Source: Halostagnicola larsenii XH-48 (lineage in GTDB: Archaea > Halobacteriota > Halobacteria > Halobacteriales > Natrialbaceae). From it: 64,000 bases of DNA. The stretch spans positions 744,001-808,000 of the forward strand of contig NZ_CP007055.1 in the NCBI RefSeq assembly GCF_000517625.1, read 5' to 3'. This document shows, piece by piece, positions 35,629 to 45,321 of this stretch (position 1 is its first letter; every line of letters begins with the position of its first letter). The notes beneath the pieces were generated by a model, which was given only the letters and a program-made list of their open reading frames with translations, did no database searches and was not told the DNA's origin. The translations under genes and the position numbers were made by a program.

Positions 35629-35665
35629 CGGCGGAAAACCGATTTCGTTAGATTTTCGAGTGGAC

Positions 35666-36346
35666 TTAGAACCCCTCGAGCGTCGTCTGACTCGCGGCCG
35701 CGAGCACGTCGGCACACGTCGACCACGACTCGCGAGCGAACGGCGGCAACTCGCCCGTTTTCTCGACGTAGGACTCGAGGAACGCTCGAGTCGTCGGGTC
35801 GCCGGGATAACCGCTTCCGATTTCGCCGTACTCCGCGGCGAGGTCCGCGACGTGGGCGTCGCGTTCGACCTTCGCGATGATGCTCGCCGCGCCGACGAGG
35901 TCGGAGTCGTCGTCCGCACCGTGGCGGGCGTCGATGCTCGCCTCGAGCGAGCAGGCCGCACTCACTCGACGGGCGAACCGATCCGCGTCGGTGTCGCAGG
36001 CGTCACAGAGACCGGAAATAGCAGTGTTCTCGTTCTGGTCCTGATTCTCGTCTACAAGACTCGCCGTCGCATCCTCGATGGCGGACGCGTGCGCGTCCAC
36101 GGCGAGCGCGTTCATGTTCGTGTCGGGATCGTCGATCCGTGCCGTCGAAATCTCGGCGACGCCGACGTGGACGCCGTCGGTCTCGCGAAGCGTTTGGGCC
36201 AGTTCCTCACGACGCCCGGCCGTGAGCCGCTTGGAGTCGGCTATCCCCTCGGGTAATCGCTCGAGATCGTCGACGCAGACGGTCGCGGCGAACATCGAGC
36301 CGAACACCGGCCCCTTGCCGGCTTCGTCGACCCCGAACTGGTGCAT
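35666..36346 (-). CDS. rnhB: Ribonuclease HII
   Basis: A 226-residue enzyme that removes RNA from RNA:DNA hybrids and single ribonucleotides. Catalytic acidic residues are visible in FGVDEAGKGPVFGSM (Asp, Glu) and at ASIDARHGADDDSDLVGAASIIAKV (Asp plus the ISK-like motif). Length is normal for archaeal type 2 RNase H. I chose the ATG at 36344-36346 because the conserved N terminus begins right after it; nine upstream residues are possible. Convergent with secD. Confidence 0.93.
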   Translation of the reverse strand: MHQFGVDEAGKGPVFGSMFAATVCVDDLERLPEGIADSKRLTAGRREELAQTLRETDGVHVGVAEISTARIDDPDTNMNALAVDAHASAIEDATASLVDENQDQNENTAISGLCDACDTDADRFARRVSAACSLEASIDARHGADDDSDLVGAASIIAKVERDAHVADLAAEYGEIGSGYPGDPTTRAFLESYVEKTGELPPFARESWSTCADVLAAASQTTLEGF

Positions 36347-36427
36347 GGCAGCCAGTGGTTTCGCGACGCTCAAAGTCGTTGCTTTCCGTCTCGGTCGCTG
36401 TCCGCGAAAACGGTTGCTCGAGACCGG

Positions 36428-37816
36428 TTATGCTGTGCGGTCGTCGCGGAAGTACTCCTCGAGTTCGAAGGGGTCGTCCTCGCCCTCGACGCCGGTGACG
36501 TCGAGCGCGGTGACTTCGGCGTCGACGCCGAGTACGCCCGCCAGACTCGGCTCGGTTCGGCCGTCGTCGCTGCTGATCAGTTCCTTGACGTAGAGCCCGC
36601 CTTCGCCGTGGAGCCGGATCTCGGCTCGCGTCGGCTCGTGGAGTTCGCCGTCGATTTCGTAGACGGTCCGCGTGCGGGTGATGTTCGCTCGCCGGTGGTC
36701 GACCCGTTGTGGGGTGTACTGCTCGAGGGTCGTTCCATCGAGTTCCTCGAGCGCGGCCTCGAACGCCGCTTCGTCGACGGGCTCGCCGAACTCGACGTCC
36801 GCCCGGTAGCGTTTGCTGGCGTCGTGTTCCTTGACGCGCTCGACCATCTCGTAGCTCGCGAGACGGAGCCCCTCGACTTCGACCGAACCGTCTGCCGCGT
36901 CGTTGATCTCGCGCTCGAGTGTCTCGGGATCCGGATCGCGGATTCGCGGCTCTTTGACCTCGAGGACGAACGGGCGGCCGCCCTCGAGCATGCGGGCGTC
37001 GACGTCCTCGCGGCCCGCGCCGTGGAAGGTCCCCTCGTCGCCGTCCATCGCCTCGACGACGTGGGGGCGAACCACCTGCTCGACGCTCGTGTCGTACATG
37101 TAGCCCGAGCCGCCGCAGTAGTCGCAGGGTTCCTCGCCGTCGTCGCCAAGCTGAATGCCGCTGCCGCCACACTCCCGGCAGGGCCACTCGGTCTGCGGAA
37201 TGTCCCGCTCGAGCTTGCGATAGCGCCCGTAGACGAACGCGGGATTGACCTGCAGGTCGACGGCGTGGCTCGTCACCGATCGCGGTTCCGCCGTCTCCTC
37301 CCCGCCGTCTTCGTCGCTCCCGGCCTCGAGCAGGTCGAACGGATCAAAGCCGCTGAGGTCGACGATGGCGAGGACATCGGGGCGCTCGAAACCGACCTCA
37401 GCGCCGGTTTCTGCGCCCACGCGGCGACCGACTTCGCGATTGATTTCGCGTTTGAGCGACTCGCCGATGTCCGGCTCGAGACCGGCGTCTTCGCGGAAGA
37501 GTTCCTCGTTTTCCTCGATCAGCGGCGGGACGCGGCTCCCGACCTGATAGGTCGCGAAGTCGATCCCCGAAAGCGAGTCGACGATCGTTTCGGCGATCGC
37601 GTCGAAGGTTCCACAGTACCCCTCACAGACCCAGCACTCGAGCGGTTCGACGGGGTCGAAGTCCTCGTCGTCGGCGAGCGCGATCGTCGTTCGAAGCGCC
37701 CGTCCCCGCTCGGCGTTCGTCAGACCGAAACTGCGTTCGGCGAACGGACGCCCGAGACAGGAGTCACAGACCGGCCCCGTCCCCAGTAGCTCCCGGGCGA
37801 CTTCCGTGGGTGTCAT
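36428..37816 (-). CDS. pus10: tRNA pseudouridine(54/55) synthase Pus10
   Basis: A 462-residue archaeal Pus10. Zinc-binding CDSC (17-20) and CWVC (61-64) pairs at the N terminus begin the THUMP-containing accessory domain. The catalytic region has GREDVDARMLEGGRPFVLE with the essential Asp. Between them is an extra Cys4 segment, CRECGGSG (213-220) and CDYCGGSG (231-238), that resembles a DnaJ-type zinc finger. It modifies U54 and U55 of tRNAs. I chose the ATG at 37814-37816. Confidence 0.92.
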   Translation of the reverse strand: MTPTEVARELLGTGPVCDSCLGRPFAERSFGLTNAERGRALRTTIALADDEDFDPVEPLECWVCEGYCGTFDAIAETIVDSLSGIDFATYQVGSRVPPLIEENEELFREDAGLEPDIGESLKREINREVGRRVGAETGAEVGFERPDVLAIVDLSGFDPFDLLEAGSDEDGGEETAEPRSVTSHAVDLQVNPAFVYGRYRKLERDIPQTEWPCRECGGSGIQLGDDGEEPCDYCGGSGYMYDTSVEQVVRPHVVEAMDGDEGTFHGAGREDVDARMLEGGRPFVLEVKEPRIRDPDPETLEREINDAADGSVEVEGLRLASYEMVERVKEHDASKRYRADVEFGEPVDEAAFEAALEELDGTTLEQYTPQRVDHRRANITRTRTVYEIDGELHEPTRAEIRLHGEGGLYVKELISSDDGRTEPSLAGVLGVDAEVTALDVTGVEGEDDPFELEEYFRDDRTA

Positions 37817-37999
37817 GTCTGTGGTGTCGGGTCGCCGTCGATAACACGCTTTCCCTTCCGTTCGGTCGAGCACTTGTCGATTCTGTTATCGGATATCCAC
37901 AGTCGATGTGACTCCCGTTCGCTCGGGTTTCATACTTGAACGTCATGATACGATGACCGTCTTCCCCGCTTTCATATCGGTCGATTCCCAAGGTGGCGT

Positions 38000-39064
38000 A
38001 TGGACAACGTTACCCGTCGTCGATATCTCGCGGCCGCCGCGACCGCCCTCACCGGTGTTGCCGCGGGGTGTGCTGCGCCACAGTCGAACCAAACCATGGA
38101 GGGCAACTCGTCGAACGAACTCGAGATCGCGGGAGATCTCGCGGACGAGTCGGCGTACACGCAGGTGTACGATGCGATTATCGATTCCATCGCACAGATT
38201 CGTGCCCACAGCGTCGAGAGTCCGGTGAGTAGTCGAGAGGGGTCGGGACAGGGGTCCGGCTTTCTCGTCGCGCTCTCCGAACGCGGCGAGTACGTCGTCA
38301 CCAACGAACACGTCGTCTCCGGCGCGGACGAGGTCGAAATCCGATATACCAACGGCGACTGGACGACTCCAACCGTCGTGGGGACGGATTCCTACAGCGA
38401 TCTGGCCGTCCTCGAGGTCAGCCACGTCCCGGAGGACGCAGTGGCCCTTTCCCTGAGCGAGCAAACGCCGGTGGTGGGCCAGGAGGTACTCGTAGTCGGC
38501 GCACCGTTCGGTCTCGAGGGGTCCGTTTCGCAGGGGATCGTCAGCGGCGTCAACCGATCGGTCGACGTCTCCTACCGCCAGTTCTCGTTCCCGAACGTGA
38601 TCCAGACGGATGCGGCCGTCAATCCCGGCAACAGCGGCGGGCCGCTCGTCGACCTCGAGGGCCGAGCCATCGGCGTCGTCAACGCCGGCGGCGGGGACAA
38701 TATCGGCTTCGCGATTTCGGCCGCGCTCGCTCGTCGGGTCGTCCCGGCGCTGGCCGAGGACGGCACGTACGAGCACTCCTATCTCGGTATTGGCCACCGA
38801 GAAGTGACCAGAACCATCGCCGAAGAGTACGGCCTCGAGGAGGTAGCGGGCGTCCTCGTCTCCGCCGTCGATTCGAACGGCCCGGCCGCCGGCGAACTCG
38901 AACGAGGGGACATAATCACCGAAATCGACGAGGAACCCATTCCCGACCGCCACGCGCTGGGAACGTACCTCGCACTCGAGACCAGCCCCGGCGACGAGGT
39001 CGGTATCGAGTGTTGGCGAGACGGGCAGGAAACGACGGTGACGGTGACGCTCGGATCCCGGTAG
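38000..39064 (+). CDS. HtrA/DegP-like S1C serine protease lipoprotein
   Basis: A 354-residue protein. The N terminus has a Tat-type RRR motif and a lipobox (VAAGC at 20-24), so it should be exported folded and anchored by lipid outside the cell. The catalytic triad is His104 (NEHVV), Asp134 (SYSDLAVLEV) and Ser212 (PGNSGGP). A single PDZ domain occupies about 265-350 (RGDIITEIDEEPIPD). This fits a cell-surface quality control protease. The ATG at 38000 begins directly before the signal. Confidence 0.92.
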   Translation: MDNVTRRRYLAAAATALTGVAAGCAAPQSNQTMEGNSSNELEIAGDLADESAYTQVYDAIIDSIAQIRAHSVESPVSSREGSGQGSGFLVALSERGEYVVTNEHVVSGADEVEIRYTNGDWTTPTVVGTDSYSDLAVLEVSHVPEDAVALSLSEQTPVVGQEVLVVGAPFGLEGSVSQGIVSGVNRSVDVSYRQFSFPNVIQTDAAVNPGNSGGPLVDLEGRAIGVVNAGGGDNIGFAISAALARRVVPALAEDGTYEHSYLGIGHREVTRTIAEEYGLEEVAGVLVSAVDSNGPAAGELERGDIITEIDEEPIPDRHALGTYLALETSPGDEVGIECWRDGQETTVTVTLGSR

Positions 39065-39121
39065 CGTTCAGCGGTAAGCGGTCGAGATCGGACGCCGACC
39101 ACCAGCGAATCACGCCGCGAG

Positions 39122-41413
39122 TCACCCCGCATCGGTACGCGCAGCCGGGAGCGTAAACGAAAACGTCGACCCGCCGTCCGAATTGGATTCGACCCAGATA
39201 TCGCCGCCGTGGCGTTCTACGATCCGTTTACACAGCGCGAGACCGATCCCCGTTCCGTCGTATTCGTCGTAGCTGTGAAGGCGATTGAATACCTCGAAAA
39301 CCCGGTCGTGATCGTCGTCGTCGAGACCGATCCCCTCGTCTCGAACCGAAATCGTCCAGTTCGATCCGGTCCGATCCGCCGTCACGTGAACGCGGGACGG
39401 TTCGTCGCCGCTGTACTTGATCGCGTTCTCGAACAAGTTCTGGAAGACTTGCCGCAACTGACTGGTATCTCCGTTCACGACCGGAAGCTCGTCGATCGTA
39501 ATCTCGGCGTCGGACTCGTCGACTTTGAACTGGATATCCGCCATCGTCTCCGCGACCACGTCTTCGAGATCGACCGGCTCGAGCGGTTCGCCGGTGGTTT
39601 CGACACGGGAGTATTCGAGGAGCCCGTCGATCATCTCTTTCATCCGCTCGGCGCCGTCGACGGCGAACTCGAGGAACGCTTTGCCGTCCTCGTCGAGCCG
39701 ATCATCGTAGCGGTTCTCGATCAGCTGTAGGTATCTCGCCACCATCCGCAACGGCTCCTGAAGGTCGTGTGACGCCGCGTAGGCGAACTGCTCTAAGCGT
39801 TCGTTCGAGGCCTCGAGTTCGGTCTCGAGGCGCTTTCGTTCCGTGATATCCGAGATGATCCCTTCGATCCAGCGTTTTCCGTCGGCTTTGTCGGCGACGA
39901 TTCGCCCGTGATCACGAACCCAGCGTCGCTCTCCCTCGGCAGTCTCGATACGGTAGGTTTCCGAGAACGTCCCCGAGCCGGCGGCGGCCGTCTGGACTGC
40001 GTCCCAGAGGTTCTCACGGTCGGCTTCGACTACCACGTCCTCGCCCCAGACGATCGTCCCCTCCTCGAGCGCGCTCGGGTCGTACCCAGAGAGCGTCCGA
40101 CAGGCGTCGCTAACGAATTTCATCGGCCAGCCGCGTTCGTTTCGGCAGCGATACACCATCCCGGGGACGTTTTCCATCAGCGCCGACAGCTGCTGTTCGC
40201 GTTCGCGGAGTTTTCGTTGGGTCTCCGTTCGTTCGGTGATATCCTGAAAGTACACCGACAACCCCGTTTCTGAGGGGTGGACGTGTTCTTCGTACCAAGA
40301 GTCGTGGGGCGGATAGTACGCCTCGAACGAGACAGATTCCTGCGTCGACAGCGCCTCGCGGTAGTGCTCCTCGAATTCGGCTCCTTTCTTCTCGGGAAAG
40401 GTTTCCCAGATATTCGTCCCGAGCAACTCGTTTTCGTCCATCCCGAGGAGTTCTTTGGCCCGTTCGTTGACGTACGTGAACTCCCACTCCTCATCGAGCG
40501 CGAGGAACCCGTCGGTGATGCGACCGTAGATCTCCGAGAGTTCCGTCGCGAGTTCGTCCGTGCGACGCTCGAGTCGCCGTTCGCGTTCTTTGAGATCCGT
40601 AACGTCTTCGCCCGTCGTGACGACGCGGTCGACACGCCCCTCGTCGGTCAGCAGCGGCGACGTACTGACGGACAACCACCGGTGGCTCCCGTCTTGCTGT
40701 TCGACGCGCAGTACGCGATCGGAGATCGCCTCTCCCGACCTGACAGTTTCGATAGGGGGGTGTTCGTCATCGGAGAGCCGTCTGCCGTCTTCGGTGTACG
40801 TCGCCCGTTCCGACGGCGAAAACGCGCCTACCTCGTCTACTTCGAGGAGATCACGTCCTCTGTCGTTTATTCTCGTGATCTCCCCACTTTCATCGAGTAC
40901 CAGAATCCCGACGGGGCTCGTCTCGAGGATCCGGTCGGTCAGATCGCGCTCGCGCTCGAGTTGTGCTTCGCGGTTACGAAGTCGCCGTTCAGTCCGTTTT
41001 CGAGCCGTGATGTCGCGGACGACCCCAACTGTCCCCGCGAACGATCCGTCGGTGAAAAGGAGATTTAGCTGAAGTTCACAGGTGAACGTCCCTCCTGTCG
41101 CCGTTCGGGCCGTACACTCGAACATCTCGGTGCGCTCTCGGCCGGTCGTCAGTCGCTCGCGAATTTCGCGTTCGATCCGTTCGATGTCATGAGAGTCGAG
41201 CAGAAGCGATGCGGGCTCCCCGAGGAGTTCCGTGCGGTCGTAGCCTGTCATCTCGCAGATGACGTCGTTGACGGCGACGAAACAGCCCGCCGTGTCAACC
41301 TGACAGATCCCGTCTTCGACCGTGTTAACGAGCGTCCGATAGCGTTCGAGAGCTTCTGTGTCCGGCATTTCTTCCCAGAAGGCAGTTTCTCGAGCGCCTC
41401 CCTGTCGATTCAT
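39122..41413 (-). CDS. Four-PAS-domain sensor histidine kinase
   Basis: A 763-residue cytoplasmic sensor with no membrane helices. There are four PAS/PAC repeats, roughly 24-140, 155-275, 285-400 and 410-525 (each ending in a DITxRK-like PAC segment). A HisKA domain follows, with phosphoacceptor SHDLQEPLR at about 537, and then a HATPase domain with LFENAIKYS (N box) and RDEGIGLDDDDHDRVFE (G1). No receiver domain is fused and no response regulator gene is adjacent, so it is an orphan here. A TATA-like ACTTATACA lies about 25 bases upstream of the ATG. Confidence 0.9.
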   Translation of the reverse strand: MNRQGGARETAFWEEMPDTEALERYRTLVNTVEDGICQVDTAGCFVAVNDVICEMTGYDRTELLGEPASLLLDSHDIERIEREIRERLTTGRERTEMFECTARTATGGTFTCELQLNLLFTDGSFAGTVGVVRDITARKRTERRLRNREAQLERERDLTDRILETSPVGILVLDESGEITRINDRGRDLLEVDEVGAFSPSERATYTEDGRRLSDDEHPPIETVRSGEAISDRVLRVEQQDGSHRWLSVSTSPLLTDEGRVDRVVTTGEDVTDLKERERRLERRTDELATELSEIYGRITDGFLALDEEWEFTYVNERAKELLGMDENELLGTNIWETFPEKKGAEFEEHYREALSTQESVSFEAYYPPHDSWYEEHVHPSETGLSVYFQDITERTETQRKLREREQQLSALMENVPGMVYRCRNERGWPMKFVSDACRTLSGYDPSALEEGTIVWGEDVVVEADRENLWDAVQTAAAGSGTFSETYRIETAEGERRWVRDHGRIVADKADGKRWIEGIISDITERKRLETELEASNERLEQFAYAASHDLQEPLRMVARYLQLIENRYDDRLDEDGKAFLEFAVDGAERMKEMIDGLLEYSRVETTGEPLEPVDLEDVVAETMADIQFKVDESDAEITIDELPVVNGDTSQLRQVFQNLFENAIKYSGDEPSRVHVTADRTGSNWTISVRDEGIGLDDDDHDRVFEVFNRLHSYDEYDGTGIGLALCKRIVERHGGDIWVESNSDGGSTFSFTLPAARTDAG

Positions 41414-41504
41414 AGGCCTAAAGAGGCTATCGAGTTGTATAAGTCGTCTCCCGACTGTCGGTTTTGTGGACAGTTGGCCGTTCCTATCGGTACGTCCGCT
41501 TTCG

Positions 41505-42650
41505 TCAGGAATCGAGCACCTGATCGCCGATCGTGTTCCGAAGCACTTCGCTCGTTCCTTCGTAGATTTCGTTTAACTTCGCGTCCCGGTAGAACCGCTC
41601 TGCGGGGAAGTCCTTCGTGTAGCCGTAGCCGCCGTGGATCTGGATCCCCTCGTTTGCAACCTCTCGAGAGACCTCCGAGGCGTAGAGTTTGGCCTGCGCC
41701 GCGTGCTTGATGAAGTCCTCGCCCCGGATTTTTCGATCGGCCGCGCGGTGCATGAGCAACTTCGCGGCCTGTACCTTCGTGTCCATATCGGCGAGTTTGT
41801 GTTTGATCGCCTGGAACTCGCCGATAGGCTGGTCGAACTGTTCACGTTCGTTCGCGTAGTCGGCCGCTTCCTCGAGGGCCGCTCGAGCGATTCCGACGCC
41901 TCGAGCCGCGATCGTAATTCGCCCGCCGTTGAGCGTCTTTAACGCCTGAACGAAGCCCTCGCCCTCCTCGCCGAGCAGGCGGTCCGCCGGGACCCGAAGC
42001 TCGTCGAATCGGAGCTCTGCGGTCGGACAACCCTTGTCGCCGAGTTTTTCTTCCGTTCCTTCGACGATGAACCCCTCGTCCTCGTTCGGTCGAACGATGA
42101 ACGACGAGATACCCTTGTTGCCGGCTTCGGGGTCGGTTTTCGCGAACAGCGTTATCGTGTCTGCGACCGAGCCGTTCGATATCCAGAGTTTCCCACCGTC
42201 GATGACGTACTCGTCGCCGTCTTTGCGCGCGGTCGTCGTCATCGAAGGAACGTCGCTTCCTGCGCCGGCTTCCGACAGCGCGAACGCGCCGATATCGCTT
42301 CCTTCGGCCAGCGGCGTCAGATACTCGGTTTTCTGGTCCTCGGATCCGAATTCGTAGAGCATGTTGCCCGCCAACGAGGTGTGGGCGGCGACGATCGTTC
42401 CCAGGCCGCCGGAGCCCCGAGAAATCTCCTCGAGACCGATAGCGTAGGAGTGATAGTCGAGTCCGGCGCCGCCGTACTCCTCGGAAAAGGGCATCCCCAG
42501 CAATCCGAGCTCGGCCATCTCGTCGACGAGCGTCGCCGGAAATTCGTCGTCGTGGTCGATCTCGCTCGCGACGGGAACGACCTCTTCGTCGACGAACTCC
42601 GAAACCATCTCGCGGATCTGTCGTTGTTCGGCCGAGAGCGCAAAGTCCAT
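41505..42650 (-). CDS. Acyl-CoA dehydrogenase
   Basis: A 381-residue flavoenzyme that oxidises acyl-CoA to enoyl-CoA, passing electrons to ETF. Family motifs are intact: GAFALSEAGAGSDVPSM (flavin-binding), and QIHGGYGYTKDFPAERFYRD and NEIYEGTSEVLRNTIG, which contain the region of the catalytic Glu. Start is the ATG at 42648-42650 (MDFALSAEQRQIREM). It probably works with the 3-hydroxyacyl-CoA dehydrogenase 3 kb away in acyl-chain or branched amino acid degradation. Divergent from the prenyl synthase gene. Confidence 0.93.
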   Translation of the reverse strand: MDFALSAEQRQIREMVSEFVDEEVVPVASEIDHDDEFPATLVDEMAELGLLGMPFSEEYGGAGLDYHSYAIGLEEISRGSGGLGTIVAAHTSLAGNMLYEFGSEDQKTEYLTPLAEGSDIGAFALSEAGAGSDVPSMTTTARKDGDEYVIDGGKLWISNGSVADTITLFAKTDPEAGNKGISSFIVRPNEDEGFIVEGTEEKLGDKGCPTAELRFDELRVPADRLLGEEGEGFVQALKTLNGGRITIAARGVGIARAALEEAADYANEREQFDQPIGEFQAIKHKLADMDTKVQAAKLLMHRAADRKIRGEDFIKHAAQAKLYASEVSREVANEGIQIHGGYGYTKDFPAERFYRDAKLNEIYEGTSEVLRNTIGDQVLDS

Positions 42651-42856
42651 ACGCGAGCTAACGACGGGTCGATCCTTTACAGTTTTTGTAACTGGACTCG
42701 AGTTCATTCGCGTGGTCGGGGGTGGCCGGTCGGTCACCCAGATACCGCAACTCCGCGGGACTGCCACGCCGAAAACGGAGTATCTGTCCCCCTCTGAAGG
42801 TCATAACTGCGACCGCGGTGTTTTTCCGGAAAGCGCCCGAATGGGTTGATACGTAG

Positions 42857-43903
42857 ATGACTTCGGGCCAGCACGAACTGACGACGGACGCCGATTTCGA
42901 GTGGTGTTTCGAGGCCGTACACGGGGTCTCACGGACGTTCTCGATAACTATCGACCGACTCGAGGAACCGATGGCGGGACACATCTGTGTCGGCTACCTA
43001 CTCTGTCGAATAGCTGATACGATCGAGGACGCGGGCCACATTCCCGCCGAGACCCAGACGGAACTCCTCGATTCGTACGACCGACTCCTCGACCCGGCGG
43101 ACGACCTCGCAGTCGAGCAGTTCATGGACGACGTCGAGCCGTGGATTCCCGAGGAAACCACCGACGACTGGGAGGTCGTCGCCCAGACGCCGCGAGTCCT
43201 CGAAACCTTCGACGCGCTCGAGGACGAACCGCGCGAGATCATGCGAGAACCGGTTCGGGAACTCGTCGGCGGGATGGCCATGTTCACGAGCCGGTACGCC
43301 GACGAGGGTGGACTCCGCCTGCAAACCGTCGAGGAACTCGAGGAGTACTGCTGGTACGCGGCCGGAACGGTCGGGACGCTCATCACCGGTCTCGTCGCCC
43401 GCGGTGTCTCCACGGAACGAGCCGAGGAGATGCGCAACAACGCTCGGTCGTTCGCGCTTCTCTTGCAACTGGTCAACATCGCGAAAGACGTCGAGACCGA
43501 TTACCGCGAGGAGAACAACGTCTACCTCCCCGCCGAGTGGTTAGAAGAAGAAAACGTGCCCGTCGAGGACGTCACTCACGAGGACAACCAAAGCGGCGTC
43601 ACGAACGTCATCAAACGCGTCACCAGGCGCGCTGAAAATTACCTCGACGACGCCCACCGCTACCTCGAGATCATCCCCGAACACCGCGGCAACAAGCTCT
43701 CGGCGTGGGCGATCCCGTATCTGCTGGCAGTTGGAACCATGCGCGAACTCCGCGAACGGCCCGAAGACGTCGTCCGTAACGGCGACGTCAAGGTTTCTCG
43801 CGCTGAAGTGTACGAACTCATCCAGACGTTCGAGGACGACGTCTCGAGAGCCGGTGTCGGAGCGCTTCGAAGCGAGATGGCAGAGAAACCGCTCCACCAG
43901 TAA
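42857..43903 (+). CDS. Phytoene/squalene synthase family protein
   Basis: A 348-residue all-alpha prenyltransferase that couples two prenyl diphosphates head-to-head. The two aspartate-rich sites are present: LLCRIADTIEDAG and LVNIAKDVETDYREENNVYLP. The family also includes phytoene synthase. I favour squalene synthase because the length and the KDVETDYREENN spacing resemble that group, and no carotenoid gene is adjacent; phytoene synthase remains possible. It sits alone, between acyl-CoA dehydrogenase and a membrane protein. Confidence 0.85.
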   Translation: MTSGQHELTTDADFEWCFEAVHGVSRTFSITIDRLEEPMAGHICVGYLLCRIADTIEDAGHIPAETQTELLDSYDRLLDPADDLAVEQFMDDVEPWIPEETTDDWEVVAQTPRVLETFDALEDEPREIMREPVRELVGGMAMFTSRYADEGGLRLQTVEELEEYCWYAAGTVGTLITGLVARGVSTERAEEMRNNARSFALLLQLVNIAKDVETDYREENNVYLPAEWLEEENVPVEDVTHEDNQSGVTNVIKRVTRRAENYLDDAHRYLEIIPEHRGNKLSAWAIPYLLAVGTMRELRERPEDVVRNGDVKVSRAEVYELIQTFEDDVSRAGVGALRSEMAEKPLHQ

Positions 43904-43916
43904 CACCACCCCGAAG

Positions 43917-45218
43917 TTAACGCGTCACTGTTCGTCGGTCAGTTGCCAGTCGTCGTCCCAGAAGCCCGAGCGGGTAGCCGAACACGACGACGATACCGGC
44001 CCAGACGGCAACGATGATCCAGTAGAAAAACACGCCGAATCCCGATGGCGTGAAAAACAACGCCAGGAGAATAGCCGTAGCCATCGGCGCGAGTCCCGCA
44101 AGGACGAGCGGAACAACCGGCCACGAGGAGGTCTCGGATGCGTACCCGATCGGCAAGAAGAGGGCAGCGGCGAGTCCGAACGGGACCACAGCCAGCGTAA
44201 ACAGCCCGCCCAGCAGCCACAGCAACGTCCCAGTAGCGAGGGTGACGAGCACCGCAAGGCGGGTCAGCCCGTGAGCATCCCGTCCGAGTCCGGTCCGGCG
44301 AGCTGCGACCCCGAGCGCCGCGTAGCCGACGCCGAGGGCACCGAGCGCACCGAGGCCGGGGAAGAACGGTCGACCGGTCGTTGCCACACTAACGAGCGGC
44401 AAGGAGACGGCCCCAATCGCGCCGACCGTGACGAACAACCGCTCTAGCCCCGCGGCATCGAACGCGCGGACCCCCAAGTCGACGCGTCCGACTGCGAGGC
44501 CCACGAACGTGAGAAACAGCCCGGGAACAAGTCCGCCGATAACGCCCTGTTCGATCGCGTCCGGGCCGATCTCGAGGGCGACCGTCGCGTACCCGCTCGC
44601 GCTTGCGAGAACGCCGCTCGAGCCGTAGGTGACGTAGGTCCGACGGTCGAACGCGGGTGGGTGCTCGTCGCGATCGTCGTCAGGGGCCCAGGTCGCCGTG
44701 TCGCCCTCGACGCTCGCGTGTGCGGGGTTGTTCGTGACTGTGGTCCCCTCGGGCGTGTGGATCGTCACCCGCCCGGCCGCCAGCTCGTACCTGTGGTTCG
44801 AATACTCGAGCGCGAAGTAGTCGACGATCCAGCCGTCCCGGATATCCGGTCGGGCGATATCGTCGACTTCGTAGGTCACCGTCACTGTCTCGTCCTCGAG
44901 GGTGGCCGTGCGATCGAGGTCGCCGTCAACGACGTGCCAGCGGGCCCAGGCGTCGTCGACCGATCCCTCGAGCGCGTCTGGATCGTCCCGATACCGAGCT
45001 GCGGCGTCGTCGGTTACGGGGACCCGTTCGATCCACTGCGAGTCACCCTCGTCGTCGATGTGGATGTCGAGGGTTCCCGGTTCGCTTGCGCCCTCGAGGT
45101 CGGATCCGCAACTCCCACAGAGCTGTGTCGGCGGCGGCGCAGCAGAGACGACAGCGATGGTAGCGAGTCCGGCCAGGACCAAGAGGAGGGCGACCACAGC
45201 GGCGCGGGATCGGTTCAT
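43917..45218 (-). CDS. Secreted-domain multi-helix membrane protein, function unknown
   Basis: A 433-residue protein. An N-terminal signal-like helix (about 7-26) is followed by a Cys pair CGSCG at 34-38, then an extracytoplasmic beta-rich domain to about residue 200, and about eight closely spaced membrane helices in the last half. No functional motif is visible to me. The Cys pair could bind a metal or be a redox site. It converges on the squalene/phytoene synthase gene. Confidence 0.65.
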   Translation of the reverse strand: MNRSRAAVVALLLVLAGLATIAVVSAAPPPTQLCGSCGSDLEGASEPGTLDIHIDDEGDSQWIERVPVTDDAAARYRDDPDALEGSVDDAWARWHVVDGDLDRTATLEDETVTVTYEVDDIARPDIRDGWIVDYFALEYSNHRYELAAGRVTIHTPEGTTVTNNPAHASVEGDTATWAPDDDRDEHPPAFDRRTYVTYGSSGVLASASGYATVALEIGPDAIEQGVIGGLVPGLFLTFVGLAVGRVDLGVRAFDAAGLERLFVTVGAIGAVSLPLVSVATTGRPFFPGLGALGALGVGYAALGVAARRTGLGRDAHGLTRLAVLVTLATGTLLWLLGGLFTLAVVPFGLAAALFLPIGYASETSSWPVVPLVLAGLAPMATAILLALFFTPSGFGVFFYWIIVAVWAGIVVVFGYPLGLLGRRLATDRRTVTR

Positions 45219-45321
45219 CAGCTCGGTATTCGGATGTCAGATACAAAAACTTTGGCTGCAACTAACACGATACGTCGTCCACGGTAGACAGCTGGATAGC
45301 GGACGAAGGCGTCGACGCCAG

